This document shows, in pieces, positions 45,238 to 53,746 of a DNA stretch of 64,000 nucleotides. Source of the DNA: Planctobacterium sp965279005 (GTDB taxonomy: Bacteria > Pseudomonadota > Gammaproteobacteria > Enterobacterales > Alteromonadaceae); NCBI GenBank assembly GCA_965279005.1, contig CBDIHK010000028.1, positions 516,678-580,677 of the forward strand. The letters run 5' to 3'. The notes under the pieces were generated by a model, which was given only the letters and a program-made list of their open reading frames with translations, was not told the origin of the DNA and did not search any database. Both the position numbers and the translations under genes were made by a program. Position 1 is the first letter of the stretch; each line of letters begins with the position of its first letter.

Positions 45238-46800
45238 CTACCACCAGGCGATGTATAGCGCGGTTAGGATAGCCACACAGCCGAGTGCGGCGAAGTTGAA
45301 GGTCTGGGAGGAATGGAAGCTGATGTCGCTAAGCGGCACCGCCTTGGCCTCGCCCGGCTCGCCGGTTTTCAGCGACACCACAACCCCTAGGCCCATGCAC
45401 AGCAGGAACACGATGCCCACCCGGTCGATGAAGGGCAGCTCGGGGAACAACATTTTAAAGGCAAAGCTGAATATCGCCGAGCCCAGTGCCGCCACCAGGG
45501 CACCATTGCCGTTGGCCTTCTTCCAGAACAGGCCAAGGAAGAAAATGGCCACGATGCCCGGGGTGAAGAAACCGGTGAACTCCTGGATGTACTGGAACGC
45601 CTGGTCAAACTGGCCAAGCAGCGGCTGCGCCACCACCAGCGCGATGGACAGCGCGGTCAAGCTAGTCAGGCGGCCAATGTTGACATAGTGGGACTGGGAC
45701 TGGTTGGGACGGATGTTCTTGTAGATGTCCATGGTGAAGATGGTGGAGATACTATTGGACATGGACGCCACCGAGCTCACTATCGCCGCCACCAGTGCCG
45801 CAAATATCAAGCCCTTCAGCCCCACCGGCATCAAGGCCATCATTTGCGGGTAGGCTTGGTCTGGCGCCGATAGCGTCGGGTACAGCACCACCGCGGCAAT
45901 GCCCGGCAACACCACGATAATCGGCATCAATAGTTTCAAGTAGGCCGCAAACATAATGCCCTTGTGTGCCTCGTTGATGTCCTTGGCCGCCAATGCCCGC
46001 TGGATGATGTACTGGTTGCAGCCCCAATAGGAGATGTTCATTATCCACATACCGCCAATCAGCACCGACAGGCCAGGCAGGGAAATATAGTGGGGGTTGT
46101 CCTTGTCCAGTATCATGTCGAACTTCTCCGGCGCCGCCTGGGTCAGCTGGCTGAAGCCCGCAATGATGCCGTTGCCGTCACTGATGCGGTCGAGTGCCAG
46201 GTAGGACAGTATCAGCCCCCCGGCCACCAGCAGCACCACCTGGATGATGTCGGTCAAGGCCACCGCTTTTAAGCCGCCATATAAGGAATAGGCCACCGAG
46301 AACACCACCAGGAACACCATGCCAAAGAAGGGGTCATAGCCTGCCACCGTGTTGATGGCCAGGCCACCGAGCCAGAGTATCGCGGTCAGGTTAACCAGCA
46401 CATACACACCCAGCCAGAACACCGCCATCACGGTGCGTACCCGGTGGTCGAAGCGCTGCTCCAAAAACTGGGGCATGGTGTAGATACCGCGCTTGAGGAA
46501 GATGGGCAAAAAGTACTTGCCCACCAATATCAGGGTAATCGCCGCCATCCATTCATAGGAGGCAATGGCCAGCCCGATGGCATAGCCAGAGCCGGACATG
46601 CCGATAATCTGCTCGGCTGAGATATTGGCCGCAATCAAGGAGGCACCAATCGCCCACCAAGGCAAGGCCTTGCCCGCTAGGAAATAATCACTGGTATCGC
46701 GCTCGTGGTTCTTCTCAGCCCGCGACACCCAGGCGGCCACCAGCAACAAGCCTATGACGTAGGCAACAAAAATCGATGAATCAAGGGGGGATAAGGTCAT
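45238..46800 (-). CDS. Sodium/sugar symporter (SSS family, vSGLT-like)
   Basis: A 520-residue inner-membrane protein with about 14 helices, of the solute:sodium symporter family and close in layout to Vibrio vSGLT. Landmarks are SDYFLAGKALPWWAIGASL, AANISAEQIIGMSGSGY, the AIASYEWMAA stretch and GYDPFFGMVFLVVFSVAYSLYGG; the Na+-site segment SSVASMSNSISTIFT is present. It likely imports glucose or galactose. The gene is visibly richer in G+C than its neighbours (two sampled 60-base lines are 60 and 63% against 43% for the WD40 start) and lies between two palindromic repeats, suggesting transfer. No regulator or catabolic gene is attached. Confidence 0.92.
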   Translation of the reverse strand: MTLSPLDSSIFVAYVIGLLLVAAWVSRAEKNHERDTSDYFLAGKALPWWAIGASLIAANISAEQIIGMSGSGYAIGLAIASYEWMAAITLILVGKYFLPIFLKRGIYTMPQFLEQRFDHRVRTVMAVFWLGVYVLVNLTAILWLGGLAINTVAGYDPFFGMVFLVVFSVAYSLYGGLKAVALTDIIQVVLLVAGGLILSYLALDRISDGNGIIAGFSQLTQAAPEKFDMILDKDNPHYISLPGLSVLIGGMWIMNISYWGCNQYIIQRALAAKDINEAHKGIMFAAYLKLLMPIIVVLPGIAAVVLYPTLSAPDQAYPQMMALMPVGLKGLIFAALVAAIVSSVASMSNSISTIFTMDIYKNIRPNQSQSHYVNIGRLTSLTALSIALVVAQPLLGQFDQAFQYIQEFTGFFTPGIVAIFFLGLFWKKANGNGALVAALGSAIFSFAFKMLFPELPFIDRVGIVFLLCMGLGVVVSLKTGEPGEAKAVPLSDISFHSSQTFNFAALGCVAILTALYIAWW

Positions 46801-46842
46801 GCTATTTTGCGCCTCGACTAGTTGTTATTGTTATTGGGGAGC

Positions 46843-46922
46843 AATGGGATCAGCTTTATTGAAAATGAAAGCACATCTAAACTGTTATAGATAATGCGCT
46901 ATCAAATAACCTGACCCCATTG
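46843..46922. repeat. REP-like palindromic element A (copy 2, diverged)
   Basis: Imperfect inverted arms at about 46843-46866 and 46899-46922. The right arm, read in reverse, begins AATGGGGTCAGGTTATTTG and differs from the 44052 arm at only a few positions. The left arm is more diverged. It lies just upstream of the symporter gene. Confidence 0.75.
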
Positions 46923-46946
46923 ATCTATGAGCAGACTAGCAGCTGG

Positions 46947-47849
46947 TTAAAGATCTTCCAAATTTAGCCAAAGTTCCTTTTCGTCTACCGGCGTATCAGG
47001 GTGCATATTGGGGTTTGGCAAACGGAATACTTTGCGGTCTTTTAGGTTGGATAGCTCCAGCGCTTCCCTAATGGCCTCGTTGGCATAGAATACTTCATCA
47101 AAGCTGCCATCGGCGATAGCGCGCCGGAACCCCCGCTCAATATCCTGCGCCAGCTGCACATTATCATTGGACACGAAGAAATACATGGCAAAGGGATACA
47201 CCAACAAAATGTTACGCTCAACGGTTAGATTTAAATCCTCCCAGCGTTGCACTTCATTCCATGGTTCATGGATAGCGCGCGGGAAAAAGTCAAAGCGCCC
47301 CCCCTCTAGCATGTGGAAAAGACTTTCGTATTTCACAGGATCAACGACTGTCATGTTGGCTTGTTTAAGCACCTGGGTATCCCCCCAAAAACGCCCCTGC
47401 CCCAATGGTATTTGTCGTAAATCGGCCAGGGTCTGAACCCGGTCAAACCGGTGCTGGTCACCGTTGCGAATAATAAATATCCGATGCCCTAATAGCCCTT
47501 TAAGGATTGGGATCCGGACCGGTAGCATCTCTTCTTCATAGCTGGGCTGGGTACCCGTCCAAATCACGCTTAGCATACCCGCCTTGACATATTCCACCAT
47601 CCTGGCTTCGGTCAGGACTTCGTCCAGGACTTGCAGCTCATATTGCGCTGAAGAATCACTTTTCTGCAGGGACATGGCCAAGACATCGCGGATCAGTTGG
47701 TTGCGGGGCTCGCCAGCGGGCATATGGATAACTGGGGTGACCGCATAGCTAAAGGTAGCAAATAATGCGAAAAGGGCTATCGCAGGCCTAACTGCTTTAT
47801 TGAAAGCAAAAAAATTTTTGTTGCGACAATGTTTAACACTTCTGAACAT
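46947..47849 (-). CDS. Periplasmic solute-binding-like protein (SBP family 3 type)
   Basis: A 300-residue exported protein with a signal peptide (about 15-36) and a PBP type II domain. Landmarks are MPAGEPRNQLIRDVLAMSL at the start, KYESLFHMLEGGRFDFFPRA at the ligand-binding lobe, and VSNDNVQLAQDIERGFRRAIADGSFDEVF near the C-terminus, which is the usual ending of polar amino acid receptors. No ABC transporter accompanies it, so it may act as a sensor component. It shares only the general fold with the protein at 15980. Confidence 0.82.
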   Translation of the reverse strand: MFRSVKHCRNKNFFAFNKAVRPAIALFALFATFSYAVTPVIHMPAGEPRNQLIRDVLAMSLQKSDSSAQYELQVLDEVLTEARMVEYVKAGMLSVIWTGTQPSYEEEMLPVRIPILKGLLGHRIFIIRNGDQHRFDRVQTLADLRQIPLGQGRFWGDTQVLKQANMTVVDPVKYESLFHMLEGGRFDFFPRAIHEPWNEVQRWEDLNLTVERNILLVYPFAMYFFVSNDNVQLAQDIERGFRRAIADGSFDEVFYANEAIREALELSNLKDRKVFRLPNPNMHPDTPVDEKELWLNLEDL

Positions 47850-48058
47850 TGAATTAGTCCATTAACAAAACCTTAACATAAGATAGCTGTTCCACCGCGG
47901 AACGCCAGCCTGAATCCCTAGATTGACCCAACTTTGCGACTAAATGGACTAGAGCCTTGTTGTGACAAATGTCATATCCAAATTGTGACAATGGTTTCTG
48001 CACAGAATCTAGGGACGAAGACATACTAAACCCAGTTTCACAACAAATGGGATTGGTT

Positions 48059-48955
48059 ATGGATACGCCAGTTATCGAGTTAGACAGCGTCAGCAAGAAT
48101 TACGGCGATGTCGCCGCGTTGCAAGATTTAACCCTACAGGTAGCCACCGGCAAAATCACGGCCGTGTTAGGGGAAAACGGGGCGGGTAAAACCACCCTGT
48201 TTAACTTGATTTTAGGTCGCCACGACTGCCAAAGCGGTCGGGTATCAGTTTTTGGGCAACTACCGGGTGCAAATGCTAGTAAGGCCAAAATCGGTGCCAT
48301 CATGCAATGCGCTAACTTAAGCGAGAACCTGACCGTTGCCGAACAACTGACCTTGTTCTCAGCCTATTACGCTGCGCCACTACCGGTGGCAAAAACCATT
48401 GCGATGGCCAGGCTTGAAGGCCTGGAAAACAAACGCGTTGGCAAGTTGTCAGGCGGCCAAAAACAACGTTTGTTCTTCGCTTTAGCTATTTGCGGTGACC
48501 CTGACTTATTGTTGTTGGATGAACCCACAGTTGCCCTGGATATCGCCTCTAGGCAACAGTTTTGGCAATGCCTAGAGCAGTTTAAACAACAGGGTAAAAC
48601 CATATTGCTCTGCACCCATTACCTGGAAGAAGCAGACCAACTTGCCGACCACATCCTGGTATTGGACAAGGGGAATCTAATTAGCCAGACCACACCCGCT
48701 GAACTGAAAGCCCGAATGAGCCAAAAGCAGGTCAGTTTCAACTACGACGGCGACTTGGCGTTACTGGATAGTCTATTGCCAACTAAGGTGCATTCCCGGG
48801 ACAACCGGATCAGCTTTGCCAGCGCCCGCCCAGAGCTAGACCTGGTAACGCTATTTAACAGCAACATCACCTGTGATGACCTTGCCATTGATAGCTTCAG
48901 CCTGGAGCAAGCCTTCCTCAACCTGATCCAACAACAAGCTAACAACAAGCACTAA
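48059..48955 (+). CDS. ABC transporter ATP-binding protein
   Basis: ATPase of an ABC-2 type exporter, 298 residues from ATG 48059 (an ATG 12 bases earlier and an open frame to 47969 are alternatives). Walker A GENGAGKTT, Q-loop CANLSENLTV, signature KLSGGQKQR, Walker B LLLLDEPTVALD and the switch His in CTHYLEEADQ are all present. A C-terminal extension of about 80 residues follows, as in drug and lipid exporters. It is the first gene of a five-gene operon with permease, amidohydrolase and DesK/DesR-type two-component proteins. Gaps are 15 bases or overlaps. Confidence 0.94.
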   Translation: MDTPVIELDSVSKNYGDVAALQDLTLQVATGKITAVLGENGAGKTTLFNLILGRHDCQSGRVSVFGQLPGANASKAKIGAIMQCANLSENLTVAEQLTLFSAYYAAPLPVAKTIAMARLEGLENKRVGKLSGGQKQRLFFALAICGDPDLLLLDEPTVALDIASRQQFWQCLEQFKQQGKTILLCTHYLEEADQLADHILVLDKGNLISQTTPAELKARMSQKQVSFNYDGDLALLDSLLPTKVHSRDNRISFASARPELDLVTLFNSNITCDDLAIDSFSLEQAFLNLIQQQANNKH

Positions 48956-48970
48956 CCAAGGAGCAACACA

Positions 48971-49723
48971 ATGCCAGCAAACACTCTACGCATATATTAT
49001 CTCGAAGCTTACTTTGAATTGTTGAAAACGCTGCGCACGCCTTCTTTTGTGCTGCCCAGCTTGCTGTTCCCCATCATGTTTTACTTGTTTTTCGGCGTAT
49101 TGTTTAACCCCAGTGGCAATGCACAGATGCCCAGCTACCTGCTGGCCACCTATGCCACCTTCGGTGTAATTGGCCCCGCCTTGTTTGCCTTTGGCGCTGA
49201 AATTGCCGTAGAAAAAGACCGCCACATGCTCACCATGAAACAGATCAGCCCCATGCCCATCCTGGCTTATTTTGCTGCCAAAGCGGCCACCTGCGCGGCG
49301 TTTGCCCTGGTGATCAGCCTAAGCTTGTTTATCGTGGCGTCGGTATTGGGCGGCGTGGCACTGCCAACCAGCCAATGGCTGTTTACCTTGCTTGTTTTAC
49401 TGCTCGGTACCCTGCCTTTTTGTGCGCTTGGCCTGTGCATGGGGCTGTTGCTAAAGGCACAATCGGCACCTGCTGTGGTCAACTTGGTGTACCTTCCTAT
49501 GGCCTTCTTTTCTGGGCTATGGATCCCCCTCACCATGTTCCCAGAAATCATGCAGCAAATTGCCTTTGTCTTCCCGCCATTCCACCTAGCCCAGCTAGTG
49601 CTCAAAATCCAAGGCCTGGATATGGGATACCACTGGGCAATCCACCTGTTTAGCCTAATTGCAGTTACCGGGTTGTGCCTACTCATCGCTCAGAAAGCAT
49701 TTAGGCGGGGTAACGAACAATGA
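48971..49723 (+). CDS. ABC-2 type transporter permease
   Basis: A 250-residue inner-membrane permease with about six helices (around 25-45, 55-75, 100-125, 135-160, 170-190 and 225-245). The central FSGLWIPLTMFPEIMQQIAFVFPPFHL segment is typical of ABC-2 permeases. It partners the ATPase encoded just upstream, with AAGGAGCAACACA before the ATG. Its stop overlaps the amidohydrolase ATG by four bases (ATGA). Substrate unknown; homologous pairs in DesKR-like operons export small hydrophobic molecules or antimicrobials. Confidence 0.9.
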   Translation: MPANTLRIYYLEAYFELLKTLRTPSFVLPSLLFPIMFYLFFGVLFNPSGNAQMPSYLLATYATFGVIGPALFAFGAEIAVEKDRHMLTMKQISPMPILAYFAAKAATCAAFALVISLSLFIVASVLGGVALPTSQWLFTLLVLLLGTLPFCALGLCMGLLLKAQSAPAVVNLVYLPMAFFSGLWIPLTMFPEIMQQIAFVFPPFHLAQLVLKIQGLDMGYHWAIHLFSLIAVTGLCLLIAQKAFRRGNEQ

Positions 49724-51015
49724 GCCTTGGCCAAAAACGCGCTTTGATTGTCACCAGCATGGTGCTGGCGGCGGTAATCGGCATTATCGCGCTACTACCC
49801 AACCCAGGGCTGCCATCAAACAACAGCTTTATCCTTACCAATGTGACAGTATTCGACGGCGAACAATGGCACCAAGGTAGCCAAGTGGTCGTCATTGATG
49901 GACAGGTTGCAGCCCCAACCGGCAGAATAGAGGGTTTAACTGTGGTTGATGGCCAATCAGGTTTTGTTATACCAGGCTTAATCGATGCCCATACCCACGC
50001 TTGGGGGGATGCCTTGAAGCAGTCACTACAATTTGGCGTGACCACTAGCATAGATATGTTCACGGAAATTGGTTTTATGCGTGCCAACCACGCCACACGG
50101 GCGCAAACCCAGCTGCAGGCAGCATTATTTTCAGCAGGCACCTTGGTAACCAGCCCCGGTGGCCACGGTACCCAATTCCCAATGCAGATCCCTACCATTG
50201 AATCACCACAAGAGGCTAGGCAATTTGTTAAATCGCGCCTGCGCGAAGGTTCTGATTTTATTAAAATTGTTTACGATGCCGAACCAGAAAAACAGTCTTT
50301 CGGCCTTAACTTTACTTCGATTGATTATGCAACCATGGCAGCAGTGATAGCCGCTAGCCACGAACAGGGCAAACTGGCTGTTGTACATATCGCCAGCGAA
50401 GCCTCGGCGCTAGATGCAGTTACTGCTGGGGCTGACGGCCTGGTGCATAGCTTTGGCTCATCCAAAATGTCTGATGCTTTGCTGCATGCGTTGGCTGAAA
50501 ACGACATATTTGTCATCCCCACCCACTCGGTATTGGCGTCAATCGCGCGCCAAAACCGCGGCCAAGCACTGTTACAACAGCATCCGTTGGCACACTTGCT
50601 GGACGCGGGCGGCAAACAATCATTGTCGCGCCAGTTTATGGTGCCTCTTTCTAAAACTGACTATTGGCACAATGCCCTTTGGAATACCCGTGCCATGCAC
50701 AAAGCAGGCATTGCGGTCTTGGCCGGTAGCGATGCCCCAAACCCAGGTACTAGTTACGGCATAAGCTTACACGACGAGGTGGCCATCCTGGCTGAAGCCG
50801 GGCTTACCGCTACCGAGGCACTACAGGCAGCAACAATTAGCACGGCGAAGGCATTTTCGCTGCAGGGACGGGGCGCGTTGCTACCCGGATACCGTGCCGA
50901 CATGCTATTGTTAGCGCAGGATCCAAGGCTAGATATTGCAAATCTTGCCAGTATCCAGCAAATTTGGCTCGGTGGTGTAAACGCCACACACGTTAAAGGG
51001 AAGCAAACAGATTGA
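49720..51015 (+). CDS. Amidohydrolase, membrane-anchored, metal-dependent
   Basis: A 431-residue amidohydrolase-superfamily enzyme behind an N-terminal signal anchor (about 8-27). The metal ligands are visible: H-x-H in LIDAHTHAWGD, the bridging Lys in FIKIVYDAE, His in LAVVHIAS and in LVHSFG, and Asp in LAGSDAPNPG. It belongs to the imidazolonepropionase-like/prolidase branch that cleaves cyclic amides or dipeptides. It is coupled to both neighbours by overlaps, so the enzyme may process the compound handled by the ABC exporter. The actual reaction is not known. Confidence 0.87.
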   Translation: MSLGQKRALIVTSMVLAAVIGIIALLPNPGLPSNNSFILTNVTVFDGEQWHQGSQVVVIDGQVAAPTGRIEGLTVVDGQSGFVIPGLIDAHTHAWGDALKQSLQFGVTTSIDMFTEIGFMRANHATRAQTQLQAALFSAGTLVTSPGGHGTQFPMQIPTIESPQEARQFVKSRLREGSDFIKIVYDAEPEKQSFGLNFTSIDYATMAAVIAASHEQGKLAVVHIASEASALDAVTAGADGLVHSFGSSKMSDALLHALAENDIFVIPTHSVLASIARQNRGQALLQQHPLAHLLDAGGKQSLSRQFMVPLSKTDYWHNALWNTRAMHKAGIAVLAGSDAPNPGTSYGISLHDEVAILAEAGLTATEALQAATISTAKAFSLQGRGALLPGYRADMLLLAQDPRLDIANLASIQQIWLGGVNATHVKGKQTD

Positions 51016-52109
51016 TTAAAGATGCACTGCTAAAACTGCACAGGTTCCTGCTGCCACCGGAGGACGAAATCGGTTATTTGCCCTATATCTGGCTGGTCTA
51101 CTTGGGCATGCTGTTCATCGGGCTATTCTTTGGCGATGCGTCAGCGTCTGAATGGTTGAAAACCCTGGCAACCGTCGCGGTATTTTTGCCCTTGTACTTC
51201 CGCGGGTTCTGGGTCTGCGACCACCATATTATCAAATACATTGTTGCTATAGCCTTGTTGGGTATGGTGACAGCCACATTTAACCCTGGCGCCTCAGTGT
51301 ATATTGTGTTTGCTGGGGCATTTGCAGCAAATATAGGCACTGTGAGAAAAGCGTTGGCTACCCTGGTTATGTTGAACCTCGCTGTCATGTTGTACAGCTG
51401 GTATTTCAGTATCTCAGGGTTCTTTTATTATCCCGCCCTGGTATTTTCTACCATGATAGGGCTGATGAACATTTACCAGGCCGAACTGCGCAAAAAGAAC
51501 CAGCAACTCAAGCACACCGAACAAGAATTGCAGCACATGGCGCGTGCCGCTGAACGGGAACGGATCGCCCGGGATCTGCACGATGTGATGGGCCATACTT
51601 TTTCCATGATCACTATCAAGGCACAACTGGCCCGCAAACTAATTGATGCCGACGCTAGCCAAGCCAAGCAAGAGCTACAAGAACTAGAGGACGCCAGCCG
51701 TAAGGCCTTGGCAGAAGTCCGCAGCGCGGTATCAGGCTACCGGCAACGCAGCCTGCAAGAGGAGCTGGTCATGGCAAAAAACCTATTACACGCCGCCGAA
51801 CTGTCACCGCAAGTGCAACCTGAAACTATCCCAGGTTTACCCAAGGAGATTGACCAGGCCTTGGCTTACCTGGTGCGCGAAGCGGTGACTAATGTGGTTA
51901 AACACTCGGACGCAACCGAGTGCCAAGTGTCGCTCAGCCAAAACCAAAACCAGCTCGAACTTACCATTGCCGACGATGGCAAAGTAGACAATTACCACGA
52001 AGGTAATGGCATCAAGGGCATGCGGGAGCGTTTGCAAAATATTAATGGCAAACTAAGGGTGTCAGTTGAGAACGGCTTTAATATTAGGGCCACAGTCGAT
52101 TTAGGGTAA
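51012..52109 (+). CDS. Sensor histidine kinase, DesK-like (HisKA_3)
   Basis: A 365-residue kinase with five or so membrane helices in the first 150 residues. A coiled-coil linker follows (about 160-180), then the HisKA_3 domain with phosphoacceptor His190 in ARDLHDVMGHTF and an ATPase lid with GNGIKGMRERL. The layout is that of DesK, which senses membrane state. The start is TTG, overlapping the amidohydrolase stop. It should phosphorylate the response regulator encoded 23 bases downstream, and together they probably control the upstream transporter genes. Confidence 0.92.
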   Translation: MIKDALLKLHRFLLPPEDEIGYLPYIWLVYLGMLFIGLFFGDASASEWLKTLATVAVFLPLYFRGFWVCDHHIIKYIVAIALLGMVTATFNPGASVYIVFAGAFAANIGTVRKALATLVMLNLAVMLYSWYFSISGFFYYPALVFSTMIGLMNIYQAELRKKNQQLKHTEQELQHMARAAERERIARDLHDVMGHTFSMITIKAQLARKLIDADASQAKQELQELEDASRKALAEVRSAVSGYRQRSLQEELVMAKNLLHAAELSPQVQPETIPGLPKEIDQALAYLVREAVTNVVKHSDATECQVSLSQNQNQLELTIADDGKVDNYHEGNGIKGMRERLQNINGKLRVSVENGFNIRATVDLG

Positions 52110-52132
52110 CCCCAACGGGTACAGAGGAATAA

Positions 52133-52750
52133 ATGGATAGCCAATCGCAATACCGTATTGTTATCGCCGAAGACCAAGGCATGTTATTGGGAGCCTTAAG
52201 CACCCTATTGGCTTTGGAAGCCGACTTTACCATAGTAGGCAAAGCCAAAGATGGCGAGGCCGCATGGCAAATACTGCAGGAGGAGACAGCCGATTTGCTG
52301 CTGACCGATATTGAAATGCCGAACTTGACCGGCATTGAGCTTGCCGAGAAATGCCAAGCTGAAAACCTGGCCTGCAAGGTAATAATCCTGACTACCTTTG
52401 CCCGCGGCGGCTATTTGGCTAGGGCGCTGGATGCAGGCGTGCGCGGCTACCTGCTAAAAGACGCCCCCATAGAAGACCTTGCCGATGCCATCCGCAAGGT
52501 AATGCAAGGCAGGAAAGTCATAGATCCAGAATTAATGCTCTCCGCCTGGGATGACAAAAACCCGCTCACTGACAAAGAGCGCAAAGTACTTCAGCTAGCC
52601 GAAGCCGGGTTAAAGACCGAGGACATCGCCAACAAGATGTTTTTATCAGCAGGCACGGTACGCAACTACCTGTCCAATGCCGCCGGTAAACTACACGCCC
52701 AAAACCGCATTGAAGCCGCACGCATTGCTAGGCAGAATGGCTGGTTGTGA
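52133..52750 (+). CDS. Response regulator, NarL/DesR-like
   Basis: A 205-residue transcription factor. The receiver domain (1-120) has the acidic pocket EDQ, phosphoacceptor Asp59 in LLTDIEMPN and Lys in LLKDAPIEDL. The LuxR-type HTH (about 140-200) has LTDKERKVLQLAEAGL and the recognition region SAGTVRNYLSNA. It is the cognate partner of the kinase upstream. The last 318 bases of the gene are repeated 2.2 kb downstream (54607-54924) with 12 mostly third-position changes. A weak hairpin follows at about 52793-52815. Confidence 0.94.
   Translation: MDSQSQYRIVIAEDQGMLLGALSTLLALEADFTIVGKAKDGEAAWQILQEETADLLLTDIEMPNLTGIELAEKCQAENLACKVIILTTFARGGYLARALDAGVRGYLLKDAPIEDLADAIRKVMQGRKVIDPELMLSAWDDKNPLTDKERKVLQLAEAGLKTEDIANKMFLSAGTVRNYLSNAAGKLHAQNRIEAARIARQNGWL
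52431..52748 (+). repeat. Direct repeat, copy 1 (3' part of the response regulator gene)
   Basis: 318 bp identical to 54607-54924 except for 12 differences, all synonymous as far as the codons show (for example TCA GCA against TCG GCC). It flanks on the left the A/T-rich block that carries the metzincin protease. Confidence 0.93.
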
Positions 52751-52835
52751 CGGAAAATCGTACCTTAAAAACTGTGAACAACTCAATTCAGGGCGCCTTA
52801 ATGCACCCTTTTAAATTCGCTTGAGAAGCTATAAA

Positions 52836-53657
52836 TTAAGGCTTGTTGTAATGATGGCTCCAGGAAGCGCTCCTTGGCATCATCCGATACATTGTCCAAT
52901 AATTATCATCAAATGCACCGCCAATATTATAGATTTTTCCTTCAAAATCGTAATAGTCGTTTGCAGTTGATAGAGTGTCAAATTCATTACAGTCCAACAC
53001 GGCATGCGAAGCCAACTGTCGACAGGCACTTTGATAAGCCATAAAGGTTTTATACGGATGCCTGACAACCGCTTGTAATACTTGATGATGGTAATGCTCT
53101 ACATTCACATATGCTTTGCCAGTATGGTAAGAGGGTCTATTCGTATTATATTTAGAGTGATCGGCTCCTAATAAATGGAATACTTCATGGACAAAGGCAT
53201 TCTCCCCAGCATGATAGTTGACAACTGCGTTCTGAAAAACAGCATTTTCGGTAGGCTCAAATTCTGATTGTGGAATTGTAGCGACTCCATTAACTGGATT
53301 CCCATTTCTGAAGCCTGAAGAATTGTGCATGTAAACAACTAAATCAGCGTTATACAATTTTCGCATATCTTGAACCTGTTGGTTGGTGGCCATCCGTTCC
53401 CAAATTGCCATGTAATCACCATTACATGATGGAATACATAAACTTGCAGGGGCAATTTCATAGCCAAAGATATTCCAGCCTTTATAATTCCTGTAATATG
53501 CTGTGCCTAAACCCCATTTGCCTGTGGGCGATTGCATGCCATTACCATGCTCGTACATCATCTTTCGTGCGAGTTCATAGTATACATCCCTAATTTTGTT
53601 TCTAATTGTATTGTAGTTAACATTGCTAACCAGGTTTCTATCAAGTAGATAAAGCAC
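52836..53657 (-). CDS. Secreted metzincin metalloprotease, catalytic part
   Basis: A 273-residue reading from a GTG that belongs to a longer open frame reaching back to the A10 tract at 53769-53778. Zinc motif HExxHxxGxxH: His157-Glu158-x-x-His161-x-x-Gly-x-x-His167 (VHEVFHLLGADH), with a Met-turn at TFMAYQ, which defines metzincins of the reprolysin-like type. Two cysteine pairs are likely (ASLCIPSCNG; SACRQLASHAVLDC). The GTG is not convincing: the catalytic domain's first strand (TVSVLYLLD) continues upstream of it. The normal product is probably the prodomain-protease made by frameshifting (see the A10 feature). No signal peptide is encoded in this part itself. Confidence 0.75.
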   Translation of the reverse strand: MLYLLDRNLVSNVNYNTIRNKIRDVYYELARKMMYEHGNGMQSPTGKWGLGTAYYRNYKGWNIFGYEIAPASLCIPSCNGDYMAIWERMATNQQVQDMRKLYNADLVVYMHNSSGFRNGNPVNGVATIPQSEFEPTENAVFQNAVVNYHAGENAFVHEVFHLLGADHSKYNTNRPSYHTGKAYVNVEHYHHQVLQAVVRHPYKTFMAYQSACRQLASHAVLDCNEFDTLSTANDYYDFEGKIYNIGGAFDDNYWTMYRMMPRSASWSHHYNKP

Positions 53658-53746
53658 TGATACGGTATAAGGATTTTCTACTACGGAATTGCTTGAACTA
53701 GCGACTATGATAGGTTGATCTGAACTGGAGGGGAGTTCAGGGCTAT

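Noticed and set aside
53657..53746. Independent translation start of the protease from the GGGAGG site before the GTG
   Set aside because: No start codon in the protease frame follows that site within 15 bases, and the GTG at 53657 is about 85 bases away and inside the domain.
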